From Clostridium folliculivorans (GTDB lineage Bacteria > Bacillota > Clostridia > Clostridiales > Clostridiaceae), in assembly GCF_024341905.1 (NCBI RefSeq), contig NZ_BQXY01000006.1, positions 62,001 to 126,000 of the forward strand: a stretch of DNA of 64,000 bases, given 5' to 3'. Position 1 is the stretch's first letter; every line of letters begins with the position of its first letter. A program made the position numbers and the translations under genes. Below the pieces are notes generated by a model. That model was not told the DNA's origin. It was given only the letters and a program-made list of their open reading frames with translations, and ran no database searches. Shown here one piece after another: positions 27,482 to 35,680 of the stretch.

Positions 27482-28351
27482 ATGAAAAAGAAAAATATTG
27501 CAATGCTTACTAGTTTGGCATTAGGAGGTACTTTGTTATTTGGAACGGCTCTAGTAAATGCATCACAATTGTCAGGTTATGAAACATATAAAGGAGCTGT
27601 TATGGATACTAAAAACTTGAAAAATGAAACAGCTGCTCTAAAGGTTTCAATAACTGATAACGGAACTACTCTTGCAGATTTAACTGAAAACTTGAAACAA
27701 AATCAAGGAGCTAATGCAATGAGTAGCATTACTACAATAAAAACAGCCAACACTACTAAAACTATTAGTAATTACTTACAAGATGGAAAGCGTGTACAAA
27801 AGTCAAGTGACAGTAGTGATTACCTAGTTTCAGGTACTGGAAATAAAAAATTCCAGAATAAAGAAAAAACTGAAAATCCTCAGGTAGTACAGGGAGTAGG
27901 AGTAATAATTGATACCCTTGTAGGAAGCATGAAGGATGGAGTAACTGCAAGTGACAATGGGGATGGGACAAAAAAGGTTAATATACAATTGAGTGATAGC
28001 CAGGTGACTCCATTGGTAAATGCATTAGTTTCAATTGCTATGGCAAAGGATAATAATGAATTTGCAGATAAAAATGAAAAGGCTGACATGAAGAATCTTA
28101 AAAATGTAATTCCACAGCTTCAAAGTGATGTAAAGGTAGTAAGTGTTGATTCTACGGCTGATATTAGTAAGAATGATACAATTGCAGACCAAACAGCTAA
28201 GATTGTTATCTCAGGAAAAGATGCAGCTGGAAAAGTTCATACTATTGAAATTAACGCTAATATGGAACTTTCAAACATAAACAGCACCACTCCAGATAAA
28301 GTAGATTTAACTGGTAAGCAAGTTAAGACTATGGAAAATAAGTTTAGATAA
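27482..28351 (+). CDS. Secreted or surface protein of unknown function
   Basis: A 289-residue protein with a signal peptide (MKKKNIAMLTSLALGGTLLFG, probable cut after VNASQ). The mature part is rich in Asn, Asp, Lys and Thr, with no cysteine and no recognised motif. It repeats phrases such as DNGTT and DNGDGTKKVNIQLSD. It lies about 95 bp before the ABC transporter genes and is transcribed with them in direction. It could be a substrate, sensor or accessory factor of that transporter; this is inference from position. Confidence 0.75.
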   Translation: MKKKNIAMLTSLALGGTLLFGTALVNASQLSGYETYKGAVMDTKNLKNETAALKVSITDNGTTLADLTENLKQNQGANAMSSITTIKTANTTKTISNYLQDGKRVQKSSDSSDYLVSGTGNKKFQNKEKTENPQVVQGVGVIIDTLVGSMKDGVTASDNGDGTKKVNIQLSDSQVTPLVNALVSIAMAKDNNEFADKNEKADMKNLKNVIPQLQSDVKVVSVDSTADISKNDTIADQTAKIVISGKDAAGKVHTIEINANMELSNINSTTPDKVDLTGKQVKTMENKFR

Positions 28352-28445
28352 GCTTAAGATTAATTAAAATAAGTGTGAAAGATTGATAACATACATATAT
28401 ATGGAACTCAATCTTTCACATAACTGTTTGTTGAAGGAGAAATAT

Positions 28446-29177
28446 ATGGAGAAGGTTTTAGAAGTAAGTGGCTTAACCAAAATCTATAACAATGGCAGAG
28501 GCGTGAAAAACATTAGCTTTCAAGTGGCTAAAGGAGAAATATTTGGCTTTCTTGGTCCAAACGGAGCTGGTAAAACAACTGTAATGAAATCAATTGTTGG
28601 ATTAAATAATTTTCAAAGTGGAGAGGTCAAGATAATGGGATTTGACCTGAAAAACCAATTTGAAGAAGCCTTAAAAGCAGTTGGCTCAATAATTGAAACA
28701 GCTGATGCCTATGAATATATGTCTGCATATAACAATTTGAAAATAGTAGGAAGATTTTATGGTGGTATAAAGGAATCAGATATTGATAACATTCTTGAAG
28801 TAGTCAAACTTAAAAAGCACAAAAATGAAAAAGTTAGTAAGTTTTCATTAGGAATGAAACAAAGATTGTCTCTAGCTATGGCACTTTTATCTAAACCTGA
28901 TTTGGTTATATTGGATGAACCTACAAACGGGCTTGATATAGAAGGAACGGTTCAAATGAGGAACATGATAATAGAGCTTGCTAAAGAAAAAAATATGACA
29001 TTTTTTATTTCAAGCCACTTGATTCATGAAGTAGAACTTATGTGTGATAAAGTAGCTATAATTCATAATGGAGAGCTTATAAATAATGGAGTTTCAATGA
29101 AAGATATAAAAGAAAAATATAAAAGTCTAGAAGATTTTTATATGAATGTAGTTAATGGGAGGGATAAAGATGAGTAA
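28446..29177 (+). CDS. ABC transporter ATP-binding protein (antibiotic-export type)
   Basis: A 243-residue ATPase with Walker A GPNGAGKTT, signature FSLGMKQRL, Walker B LVILDEPTNGLD and the switch His in SSHLIHE. It resembles the BcrA/lantibiotic-immunity branch that works with a separate six-helix permease. The start at 28446 follows AAGGAG; an in-frame extension to 28383 is rejected. The 3' end overlaps the permease gene by 8 bases. Confidence 0.92.
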   Translation: MEKVLEVSGLTKIYNNGRGVKNISFQVAKGEIFGFLGPNGAGKTTVMKSIVGLNNFQSGEVKIMGFDLKNQFEEALKAVGSIIETADAYEYMSAYNNLKIVGRFYGGIKESDIDNILEVVKLKKHKNEKVSKFSLGMKQRLSLAMALLSKPDLVILDEPTNGLDIEGTVQMRNMIIELAKEKNMTFFISSHLIHEVELMCDKVAIIHNGELINNGVSMKDIKEKYKSLEDFYMNVVNGRDKDE

Positions 29178-29916
29178 TCTAGGGGCAAATATAATTAATG
29201 AAATTCAGAAGCTTTTTTTAAAAAAGAGAACTGTGGTATTTTTAATTGTTACTGCATTAATCAGTTTTTTGTCAGCTTTCTTTATCTCGGCAATTCAATC
29301 AAAATTAGTATTTATATCATTGACTGCTGAAAGCTTCCCCTTGATAATTTTAAGTATTATTACAAATGCATTTATCCCTTTATTTATTTTCATGCTGGCA
29401 GCAGAAGTTTTTTCAGGTGAAACTGCAGACAAAACTATGAAATTAGTTCTTACTAGGCCAATTAGCAGATTTAAGATATTCCTTTCCAAGAATATTGCTA
29501 TTGCTGCATTTGTAGCTATAAACTTAGTTGCAGTTTTATTTGTAACATTATTAGCGGTAGCTGTATTTAGATTTAGTAGTATAGGTAATGTGCCACATAT
29601 AATATTCAGCTATATTATAGATATAGTACCTGCATTAGTATTAGTGACTTTTGCTTCTTGTGTTGTTCAATTTTTTAAAAGTAGCAATGGTGCCCTTATT
29701 AGCTGCATTTTAACTTTTATTGGTATTAAAGTATTAGCAATATTTATTAAAGGTTTTAACAACTCTATATTCACAACTTATTTAAACTGGTATACACAGT
29801 GGTCTACTGGTGGAGCGAAGCTTTTAACACATATAAACTTGTTATTTATGCTAATTGCATACGGAATAATATTTTTTACTTTTGGATTTTATTTATTTGA
29901 TAAGAAAGAATTTTAG
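29170..29916 (+). CDS. ABC transporter permease (ABC-2 type)
   Basis: A 248-residue membrane protein with about six hydrophobic helices. It contains SGETADKTMKLVLTRPISRFKIFLSKN, the cytoplasmic block typical of ABC-2/bacitracin-type permeases. ATG 29170 follows GGGAGGG and overlaps the ATPase gene. It probably exports or removes a membrane-active peptide together with the preceding ATPase. Confidence 0.9.
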   Translation: MSNLGANIINEIQKLFLKKRTVVFLIVTALISFLSAFFISAIQSKLVFISLTAESFPLIILSIITNAFIPLFIFMLAAEVFSGETADKTMKLVLTRPISRFKIFLSKNIAIAAFVAINLVAVLFVTLLAVAVFRFSSIGNVPHIIFSYIIDIVPALVLVTFASCVVQFFKSSNGALISCILTFIGIKVLAIFIKGFNNSIFTTYLNWYTQWSTGGAKLLTHINLLFMLIAYGIIFFTFGFYLFDKKEF

Positions 29917-29935
29917 AAATTAGAAGGAGATAGAA

Positions 29936-30559
29936 ATGGTAGAAACGATAGTAAACTGGGCAATTTTTGTTTTGGGGAAACTAGGGTACTTTGGTGTGTT
30001 CTCATTGATGGCATTAGAAAGTGCATGTATTCCTATTCCAAGTGAAGCAATTTTACCTTTTGGGGGGTACCTAGCATCATCCGCCTATAATGGGCAGAGA
30101 TTAAATCTTATCTTGGTTATATTGATTGGTACTTTAGGTGGAACCTTCGGATCAGTTTTTATGTATTATATAGCAGCTAAAGGAGGAAGACCATTAGTTG
30201 AAAAATATGCTGAAAAATTAAGATTGTCAAAGGCTCATCTTGAAATGAGTGATAGATATTTTGAAAAGTATGGAGAAAAAATAGCTTTTTTCTCAAGATT
30301 ACTTCCAATTATCAGGACATTTATATCATTGCCAGCAGGAATAAGTAAAATGAATTTTAAAAAGTTTGTTGCTTATACATTCCTAGGATCATTGATTTGG
30401 AGCATATTACTCGGATATGCTGGATTTGCAATGGGAGAAAACTGGACTAAAATCCGTACATTACTTCATTTTGCGGATTATATTGTGGTGGCGGCAGTTA
30501 TTGGTGTAATTGGTTACGTTATTATTAAAAAAAGAAGAAAAGCGATTGAAGAGAATTAA
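29936..30559 (+). CDS. DedA family membrane protein
   Basis: A 207-residue protein with the DedA signatures ESACIPIPSEAILPFGG, GGTFGSVFMYYIAAKGG and FFSRLLPIIRTFISLPAGI. DedA/UptA proteins are flippases that return undecaprenyl phosphate or phospholipids across the membrane. It starts 20 bp after the ABC permease and precedes two PAP2 phosphatases, so a role in the undecaprenyl phosphate cycle or defence against cell-wall antibiotics is likely. Confidence 0.93.
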   Translation: MVETIVNWAIFVLGKLGYFGVFSLMALESACIPIPSEAILPFGGYLASSAYNGQRLNLILVILIGTLGGTFGSVFMYYIAAKGGRPLVEKYAEKLRLSKAHLEMSDRYFEKYGEKIAFFSRLLPIIRTFISLPAGISKMNFKKFVAYTFLGSLIWSILLGYAGFAMGENWTKIRTLLHFADYIVVAAVIGVIGYVIIKKRRKAIEEN

Positions 30560-30923
30560 TAATTTAATTTTGAAATCTTCTTTGTAAATTACGATAAAAG
30601 TTACATATTATAAAAGGTACAAAGTATCAATTCCAACACGGTGCTTTAACTGCGCCTTTATTTAAAATATAAATCTAATTCTGTTACCCTAAGAGTCTAT
30701 TATTTAGATTTTAAGGGTTTTTATTCTTTAGAGAGATTAACATTTTAATTCTAATCTAAATTTAATGTTATTCTCAGATTGTTTTAATATTAAAATGATA
30801 ATATAAAAATAGATTATTAATGAATTTTACAGCATAAGTATTAGGAAAGGGACAAGCCGTAGATTACGATTTGACACTTCTTAAATGTTGCTATACATCT
30901 TATAAGTAGAATGAGGTGATTAT
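30560..30923. other. Intergenic, 364 bp, with a weak hairpin and a candidate regulator box
   Basis: An imperfect stem with arms ACCCTAA and TTTTAAGGGT (about 30686-30720) is followed by T's and may end the DedA transcript. The block 30749-30770 resembles 27364-27385 in about 18 of 22 positions and precedes the PAP2 genes. Confidence 0.5.
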
Positions 30924-31499
30924 ATGTATTTAAGCATCTTGAAGAAAATAAATGTTTTTGATAATTATATTTTGTTATCAGTGAAAAGATATTTACAAAA
31001 CAAATATTTTGATAGAATAATGACTTTAATTACTAGTATGGGAAATTTAGGTGCCATTTGGGTTATTATAGCTTTAGTTTTAATTTTAGATAAAGATTAC
31101 ATAGTAGTTGGAGATACAGTGATACTAACATTAATTATAAGCACAATTGTTGGAGAAGGACTGGTGAAGCATCTGGTAAGACGTATTAGGCCATGTAATT
31201 TTTACAAAAATATAAATATGCTGATAGCTAGACCGGATTCTTATTCCTTTCCATCAGGGCATACATTATCTTCCTTTGCTGTTGCAGAAGTATTATCAAC
31301 ATACTTTAGTGAATATAAGTTGCTATTCATTGGAATTGCATTTTTGATTGCATTATCAAGGATATATTTATTTGTTCATTATCCAACTGATGTCATAGCT
31401 GGAATTATAATTGGGACACTATGTTGTAAATTAGTATTTGTACTTTTAAATGAAGTAGATTTAGCTGATATTAATGGATTTATACAAAGTTTAATATAG
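30924..31499 (+). CDS. PAP2-family phosphatase (membrane lipid phosphatase)
   Basis: A 191-residue protein with the three PAP2 motifs in order: KHLVRRIRP, PSGHT and SRIYLFVHYPTD, between hydrophobic helices. It should dephosphorylate a lipid phosphate at the outer membrane face, most likely undecaprenyl pyrophosphate or phosphatidic acid-type substrates. GAGGTGA precedes the ATG. It is followed by a second PAP2 gene after 16 bases. Confidence 0.9.
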   Translation: MYLSILKKINVFDNYILLSVKRYLQNKYFDRIMTLITSMGNLGAIWVIIALVLILDKDYIVVGDTVILTLIISTIVGEGLVKHLVRRIRPCNFYKNINMLIARPDSYSFPSGHTLSSFAVAEVLSTYFSEYKLLFIGIAFLIALSRIYLFVHYPTDVIAGIIIGTLCCKLVFVLLNEVDLADINGFIQSLI

Positions 31500-31515
31500 A
31501 AGGGAATAACTGAAG

Positions 31516-32079
31516 ATGAATTTGGATTTTTTTAGATTGATAAATAATTTAGCAAATAAAAATGTAGTTATGGATAAAATAATGATTTTCTTTTCAAAAG
31601 ATGTACCTTATATTTTTATGGCAATAACCGCCATAGTGTTTTTCGTAGGAATTATAAATAAAAGAGATGAGTATAGAAAAATTGCCTTTAATACCTTCCT
31701 CATTACACTAATTAATTTAATAATTAGTTTTATAATTGGAAATATATATTACGTTAATAGGCCTTTTGTTAATAACAAAGTGAATTTATTAATACCTCAC
31801 CCAGCAGATGCATCTTTTCCAAGTGACCATGCAACTGGAACAATGAGCATAGCATTAGGACTTAGAAGATATAATAAGATGCTTAGCATAATATTAATGG
31901 TACTTTCATTAATCGTAGGGTTTTCAAGAGTATATGTAGGGCATCACTATCCTTTAGATATAATTGGTGCATACATTATTGTTGCTGTAACAGGACATAT
32001 TTATGATTTGAAATTAAGAGATAAAGTTAATAGTTTATATGATGTTGTTGAGAAAAAAATAATAGCTATCCGTTTATAA
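31516..32079 (+). CDS. PAP2-family undecaprenyl-diphosphatase (BcrC-like)
   Basis: A 187-residue protein with YYVNRPFV, PSDHATGT and SRVYVGHHYPLDIIGA. The PSDHA form and 'MNLDFFRLINNLANKN' start are typical of BcrC/YbjG enzymes. These recycle undecaprenyl pyrophosphate to the monophosphate and give bacitracin resistance. It is co-oriented with the first PAP2 gene. A hairpin (TAGCTATCC/GGATAGCTA) overlaps the stop codon but lacks a T-run. Confidence 0.9.
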   Translation: MNLDFFRLINNLANKNVVMDKIMIFFSKDVPYIFMAITAIVFFVGIINKRDEYRKIAFNTFLITLINLIISFIIGNIYYVNRPFVNNKVNLLIPHPADASFPSDHATGTMSIALGLRRYNKMLSIILMVLSLIVGFSRVYVGHHYPLDIIGAYIIVAVTGHIYDLKLRDKVNSLYDVVEKKIIAIRL

Positions 32080-32093
32080 TGGATAGCTACTAA

Positions 32094-32191
32094 AGGGTTC
32101 CTATGTCGAAACTTAATTTATACTTGTTCGAAAATCTCGGCTTCTGGAGATTTTCGGGCATGTATAAATTAATAGTTGAGCTAGGAACCCT
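32094..32191. repeat. Palindromic element family D, copy 1
   Basis: 98 bp with 10-bp perfect terminal inverted repeats (AGGGTTCCTA / TAGGAACCCT). The inner arms are TTAATTTATAC against GTATAAATTAA and CGAAAATCTC against GAGATTTTCG. The central 70 bp align with 39384-39454. It is followed directly by a family A element. Confidence 0.8.
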
Positions 32192-32196
32192 ATAAA

Positions 32197-32291
32197 GATG
32201 AACCACTTCGGTCCGAAATCTATTTTTAAAACTCTCACTGGTTCTGGTGAGAGAATTTAAAAATATAAATTCCATTACGAAGTGGTTCATC
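32197..32291. repeat. Palindromic element family A, copy 3
   Basis: 95 bp, the most regular copy. The ends GATGAACCACTTCG and CGAAGTGGTTCATC are perfectly complementary over 14 bases, with an internal CTCTCAC/GTGAGAG hairpin. It sits between the convergent PAP2 and ABC permease genes and may help end both transcripts. Confidence 0.88.
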
Positions 32292-32323
32292 TATTTTTAT
32301 GCTTTTATCTACAATTAATAAAA

Positions 32324-33067
32324 TCAGGCCTTCCAGCTACATGCAGTTTCTTCAAAAATATCAATCAAAATGAATAGACAAAAACCTAATAAACTTAGTA
32401 TTATTATCCCTGCATACATTTCGTTATAGTCAATTCTGCTCCAGGCATCTAGGATATAATACCCCATACCATACTGAGTTCCGTAACCTTCGGCAAAAAA
32501 TAAAATAGATAGCGCAGTTCCTATTGAAAGTCGTACGCTAGTAAGTAATTCTGGCAAAATTGCTGGCAAGGTTATATGTATGAATATTTGAAGCTTTGAG
32601 GCACCAAGACTTCTTAGGGGGTTGTAGGTTTCTGATGGAATGTTCAGAACTGAATCCCTAACTGCTACAATAATCTGAAATACAAGTATCAACACAATGA
32701 TAAATATCTTTGATAAATCCCCTAGGCCAAATAACAGCATTACTACTGGAAGTAGCGCTGTTTTTGGAATTGGATAAGTAAAGTAAACTAGCGGATTTAA
32801 TATTTTATTCCATACCTTTGAATAGGCCATAAGTAGACCAATTACAATCCCTATAAATAAAGATACGCTGAGTCCATATCCAACCCTGTATAGACTGACT
32901 AAAACATGTATATAAAGCTTTTCGCTGAATATGTTGCCAATGTTAAGATATACATCCGTAGGCTTCGGAAGTACCCTCATATGAATTATGCTAGCAAGAA
33001 GGTACCACAGAATGTTGAATAGCACAAAGCCTTGAACAAATAGCTTAATTTTCTTTAATGCCTTCAT
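32324..33067 (-). CDS. ABC importer permease (SsuC/TauC/NitT type)
   Basis: A 247-residue permease with about six helices. The EAA loop is in YNPLRSLGASKLQIFIHITLPAILPELLTSVRLSIG. The family imports sulfonates, nitrate, thiamine precursors and similar small solutes. ATG 33067 overlaps the ATPase stop as ATGA, so translation is coupled. It is the last gene of the minus-strand operon that begins with the aminotransferase. The substrate is probably linked to the UbiD/UbiX/UbiA pathway; this is inference from context. Confidence 0.9.
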   Translation of the reverse strand: MKALKKIKLFVQGFVLFNILWYLLASIIHMRVLPKPTDVYLNIGNIFSEKLYIHVLVSLYRVGYGLSVSLFIGIVIGLLMAYSKVWNKILNPLVYFTYPIPKTALLPVVMLLFGLGDLSKIFIIVLILVFQIIVAVRDSVLNIPSETYNPLRSLGASKLQIFIHITLPAILPELLTSVRLSIGTALSILFFAEGYGTQYGMGYYILDAWSRIDYNEMYAGIIILSLLGFCLFILIDIFEETACSWKA

Positions 33068-33819
33068 ATTTTCCATCCCTTTTTTATTATAGTTCTAAGC
33101 TGTGATGATAATTTTAGATATTCTTCACTTTCTCTTAAATGCTCAGTATTAAACAAAGGATTATCTATTATTTTAACAATGGTACCAGGACAGTGGGACA
33201 TAATTACAATTCTCTTTCCCATGTAGATAGCCTCTTCTATGCTATGAGTAACGAAAACGGTAGTTGTTTTATACTGATTCCACATATCAATGAAAAGTTC
33301 CTGAGCCTCTTCCCTTGTTAAAGCATCTAAGGCTGAAAAAGGCTCGTCCATTAAGAGTAAATCAGGATTCATGATAAAGGCTCTAGCTATAGAAACCCTT
33401 TGCTTCTGTCCTCCACTGAGCTCATTGGGATATCTGTTTCTTAATGAATAAATATCTAATCTATTTTGGATGTAATCAATTCTCTCATTAATGGAACTAT
33501 CTAGGGCTTTACCTTTTATCTTAAGAGCCAAGGTGCAGTTTTTCTGAACATTTTTCCATGGAAGAAGTCCAAAGTTTTGAGGTATAAAACCAATATTATG
33601 TTTCTTAGGAGACAGCTGTTCACTATTTAGTTTTACTTCACCTTGATAATCCTTTATTATGCCGCTCAGTACATTAAGTAAAGTAGATTTGCCACAGCCT
33701 GAGGGACCAATAACCGCATATATGTCTCCAGGGGCGATTTTCATACTGACAGGCCCAAGAGCTGTTACTAAATTTCCCTGAGATTTATAACTTACTGAAA
33801 GATTATTTATATCTAACAT
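33064..33819 (-). CDS. ABC importer ATP-binding protein (SsuB/TauB type)
   Basis: A 251-residue ATPase with Walker A GPSGCGKST, signature ELSGGQKQR, Walker B LLLMDEPFSALD and switch THSIEEA. It pairs with the permease that overlaps its stop codon and the binding protein 17 bp upstream. The ribosome site lies inside the perfect palindrome GGAGGCCTCC (33821-33830). A small hairpin there could hide it and tune expression relative to the upstream binding-protein gene. Confidence 0.93.
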   Translation of the reverse strand: MLDINNLSVSYKSQGNLVTALGPVSMKIAPGDIYAVIGPSGCGKSTLLNVLSGIIKDYQGEVKLNSEQLSPKKHNIGFIPQNFGLLPWKNVQKNCTLALKIKGKALDSSINERIDYIQNRLDIYSLRNRYPNELSGGQKQRVSIARAFIMNPDLLLMDEPFSALDALTREEAQELFIDMWNQYKTTTVFVTHSIEEAIYMGKRIVIMSHCPGTIVKIIDNPLFNTEHLRESEEYLKLSSQLRTIIKKGWKI

Positions 33820-33836
33820 AGGAGGCCTCCGTAAAA

Positions 33837-34802
33837 TTATTTAATTCCTATATCATTCATTACATCTTTAGGTGTTAAAGTCTTTTTAACAAGTCCATTT
33901 TTTACGGTCCAATCAATAACTGCTTGAACATCAGCTTCCTTAGGTAGAGCATTTTTCTTAAACTTAGGTAAGTTAAGCTTTCCTTTCATATCAGCTGGAT
34001 AACCAACAGATTTTATAATTGTATCTTCATATTCAGAAACAGGTGTATTATTTAAGTAATCTACAGCTTCATTGTAAGCTTTGTAAAATGCTTTAATTTC
34101 TGAACTCTTTGAGTCTATTGATTTCTGAGTAAAAGCTGTTACTGAAGAGTAAACATTAATATCGCCTGCACTACCAAGACGTATTCCACCATCTTTTAAA
34201 GCAAGAGAAGCAAAAGGTTCAGGCAGAAGAGCTGCATCAATATTACCGTTTCTAAGCATTTCAAGTCTTGTAGGAATAGCTGGAACTATAGATTTTTTTA
34301 CTTCTTTAGGGTCTATAGAATTTTTTTCTAATATCTTATCTAGAGAGTATTCTATAGAAGTTTTCTCAGAGATTGCTACACTTTTACCTTTTAAATCAGC
34401 AACTGATTTTATTCCTGATTTTGAGTTTGCGATAAGCATGAAATCACCATTGGTAACTCCAGTTATCTTTACATCAAAGTCGGCATTTTGATAAAGAGAA
34501 ATTGCTATTTCATCACAAATAACTCCATCTAAATTTCCAGCTTGAAATGCAGCATCCCTATCTTTAGAGTTTTTGAATGTTTGTAGATTAACGTCTACAC
34601 CTTCCTTTTTGAAATATCCTTTTTCATTACCTATTACAAGTACAGCAGCATCTACAGAAGACATCGCTCCAAAGTTTAGTGTCTGCTTAGAAGAAGTTTT
34701 TGTAGATGTTGAAGCTCCTTCCTTTACAGGTGAGCAGGCAGCTAAGGACAGCACAAGTGCTGAAGAAGTTAATAAAGCTAATATTTTTTTTAGTTTAATC
34801 AT
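33837..34802 (-). CDS. ABC importer substrate-binding lipoprotein (NMT1/SsuA-like)
   Basis: A 321-residue protein. The lipoprotein signal ends in LAAC, giving a lipidated Cys near residue 23. The mature part follows the SsuA/THI5-like pattern: EKGYFKKEGVDVNLQTF, DLKGKSVAISEKTSIEY and IDAALLPEPFASLA. It captures a small solute outside the cell for the ATPase/permease pair. Its start overlaps the ubiX stop by 8 bases, tying the transporter to the flavin prenyltransferase. The ligand is unknown; an aromatic acid or pathway precursor is plausible. Confidence 0.88.
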   Translation of the reverse strand: MIKLKKILALLTSSALVLSLAACSPVKEGASTSTKTSSKQTLNFGAMSSVDAAVLVIGNEKGYFKKEGVDVNLQTFKNSKDRDAAFQAGNLDGVICDEIAISLYQNADFDVKITGVTNGDFMLIANSKSGIKSVADLKGKSVAISEKTSIEYSLDKILEKNSIDPKEVKKSIVPAIPTRLEMLRNGNIDAALLPEPFASLALKDGGIRLGSAGDINVYSSVTAFTQKSIDSKSSEIKAFYKAYNEAVDYLNNTPVSEYEDTIIKSVGYPADMKGKLNLPKFKKNALPKEADVQAVIDWTVKNGLVKKTLTPKDVMNDIGIK

Positions 34803-35382
34803 TTTTGTGGTCCTCCCATTTTGTAAATAATGTATTTTCTATAGAAAGTGAATCTAAAATCTTTCCAACAACGAAGTTAATTAAATCATCCATGCTTTGA
34901 GGCTTATGATAAAAACCTGGCACAGCTGGTAGAATAGTAACTCCAAGCCTAGAAAGCTTTAGCATATTTTCAAGATGTATTGCGTTCAGTGGTGTTTCCC
35001 TAGGAACTATAATAAGTCTTCTATTTTCTTTTAAAGAAACGTCTGCAGCTCTGCATAATAAATTCTTAGCCAGGCCCATGCTGATTTCTGCTAAAGTTCC
35101 CATGGAGCAAGGAAGTATAATCATAGCATCAAATTTATAAGAGCCACTTGCAACTCCAGAGAATAAGTTGTCTATATCTTCAAGCTTCATATGCTCATAC
35201 TTTTCTCTTAAACTTAAAAACCACTCATCAAGATCAATGGAAGTTTCGTATTTCATAACCTTTTTGCCATTATCAGTGCAGATTATATGTACAAAGACTT
35301 CTTTTTTTAAAAGTTCTTCAATTAATCTTAGTGCGTATATACTTCCACTTGCACCTGTGATTCCAACAACTATTTTTTTCAT
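34795..35382 (-). CDS. ubiX: UbiX-type flavin prenyltransferase
   Basis: A 195-residue flavoprotein with GITGASGSIYALRLIEEL at the start, the IIPCSMGTLAEIS-like block (ILPCSMGTLAEISMG) and RRLIIVPRETPLNAIHLENML. These enzymes attach dimethylallyl to FMN, making prenylated FMN, the cofactor of UbiD decarboxylases. A UbiD gene lies 1.2 kb upstream in the same orientation, which supports the role. AAGGGG precedes the ATG. The next gene (binding protein) overlaps it. Confidence 0.93.
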   Translation of the reverse strand: MKKIVVGITGASGSIYALRLIEELLKKEVFVHIICTDNGKKVMKYETSIDLDEWFLSLREKYEHMKLEDIDNLFSGVASGSYKFDAMIILPCSMGTLAEISMGLAKNLLCRAADVSLKENRRLIIVPRETPLNAIHLENMLKLSRLGVTILPAVPGFYHKPQSMDDLINFVVGKILDSLSIENTLFTKWEDHKND

Positions 35383-35455
35383 ATGTAATCCCCTTTGGAT
35401 AATTTATATTTTTTCAAAGCTATATATTTTAGGCTTTATTTAAGAATACAATGGA

Positions 35456-35650
35456 AAATTATGTGGCACTATAGAGATACTATTATGAGCAAGCTATTAG
35501 AATTAAATGATTTTTGGATATGAAATACCGTTAAGAAACTGTATTTGTCCGAACGTAGTGAGTTTATACAGTTTTAGGTATTTCATAGGAGAAAATCATA
35601 TTAATTCTTTGCGAAGCTCATTCGAGTATCGGAATAGGGACACATTATTT
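35456..35650. mobile_element. MITE-like element family C, copy 1
   Basis: About 195 bp filling the gap between ubiA and ubiX. It is the reverse complement relative of 48496-48689, matching over nearly the whole length. The ends (AAATTATGTGG and CACATTATTTT) form an imperfect terminal inverted repeat. A central hairpin has arms AAACTGTA and TACAGTTT. There is no coding capacity. Confidence 0.78.
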
Positions 35651-35680
35651 TTAATAAGGTACATTAGTATAGCCTAATTG

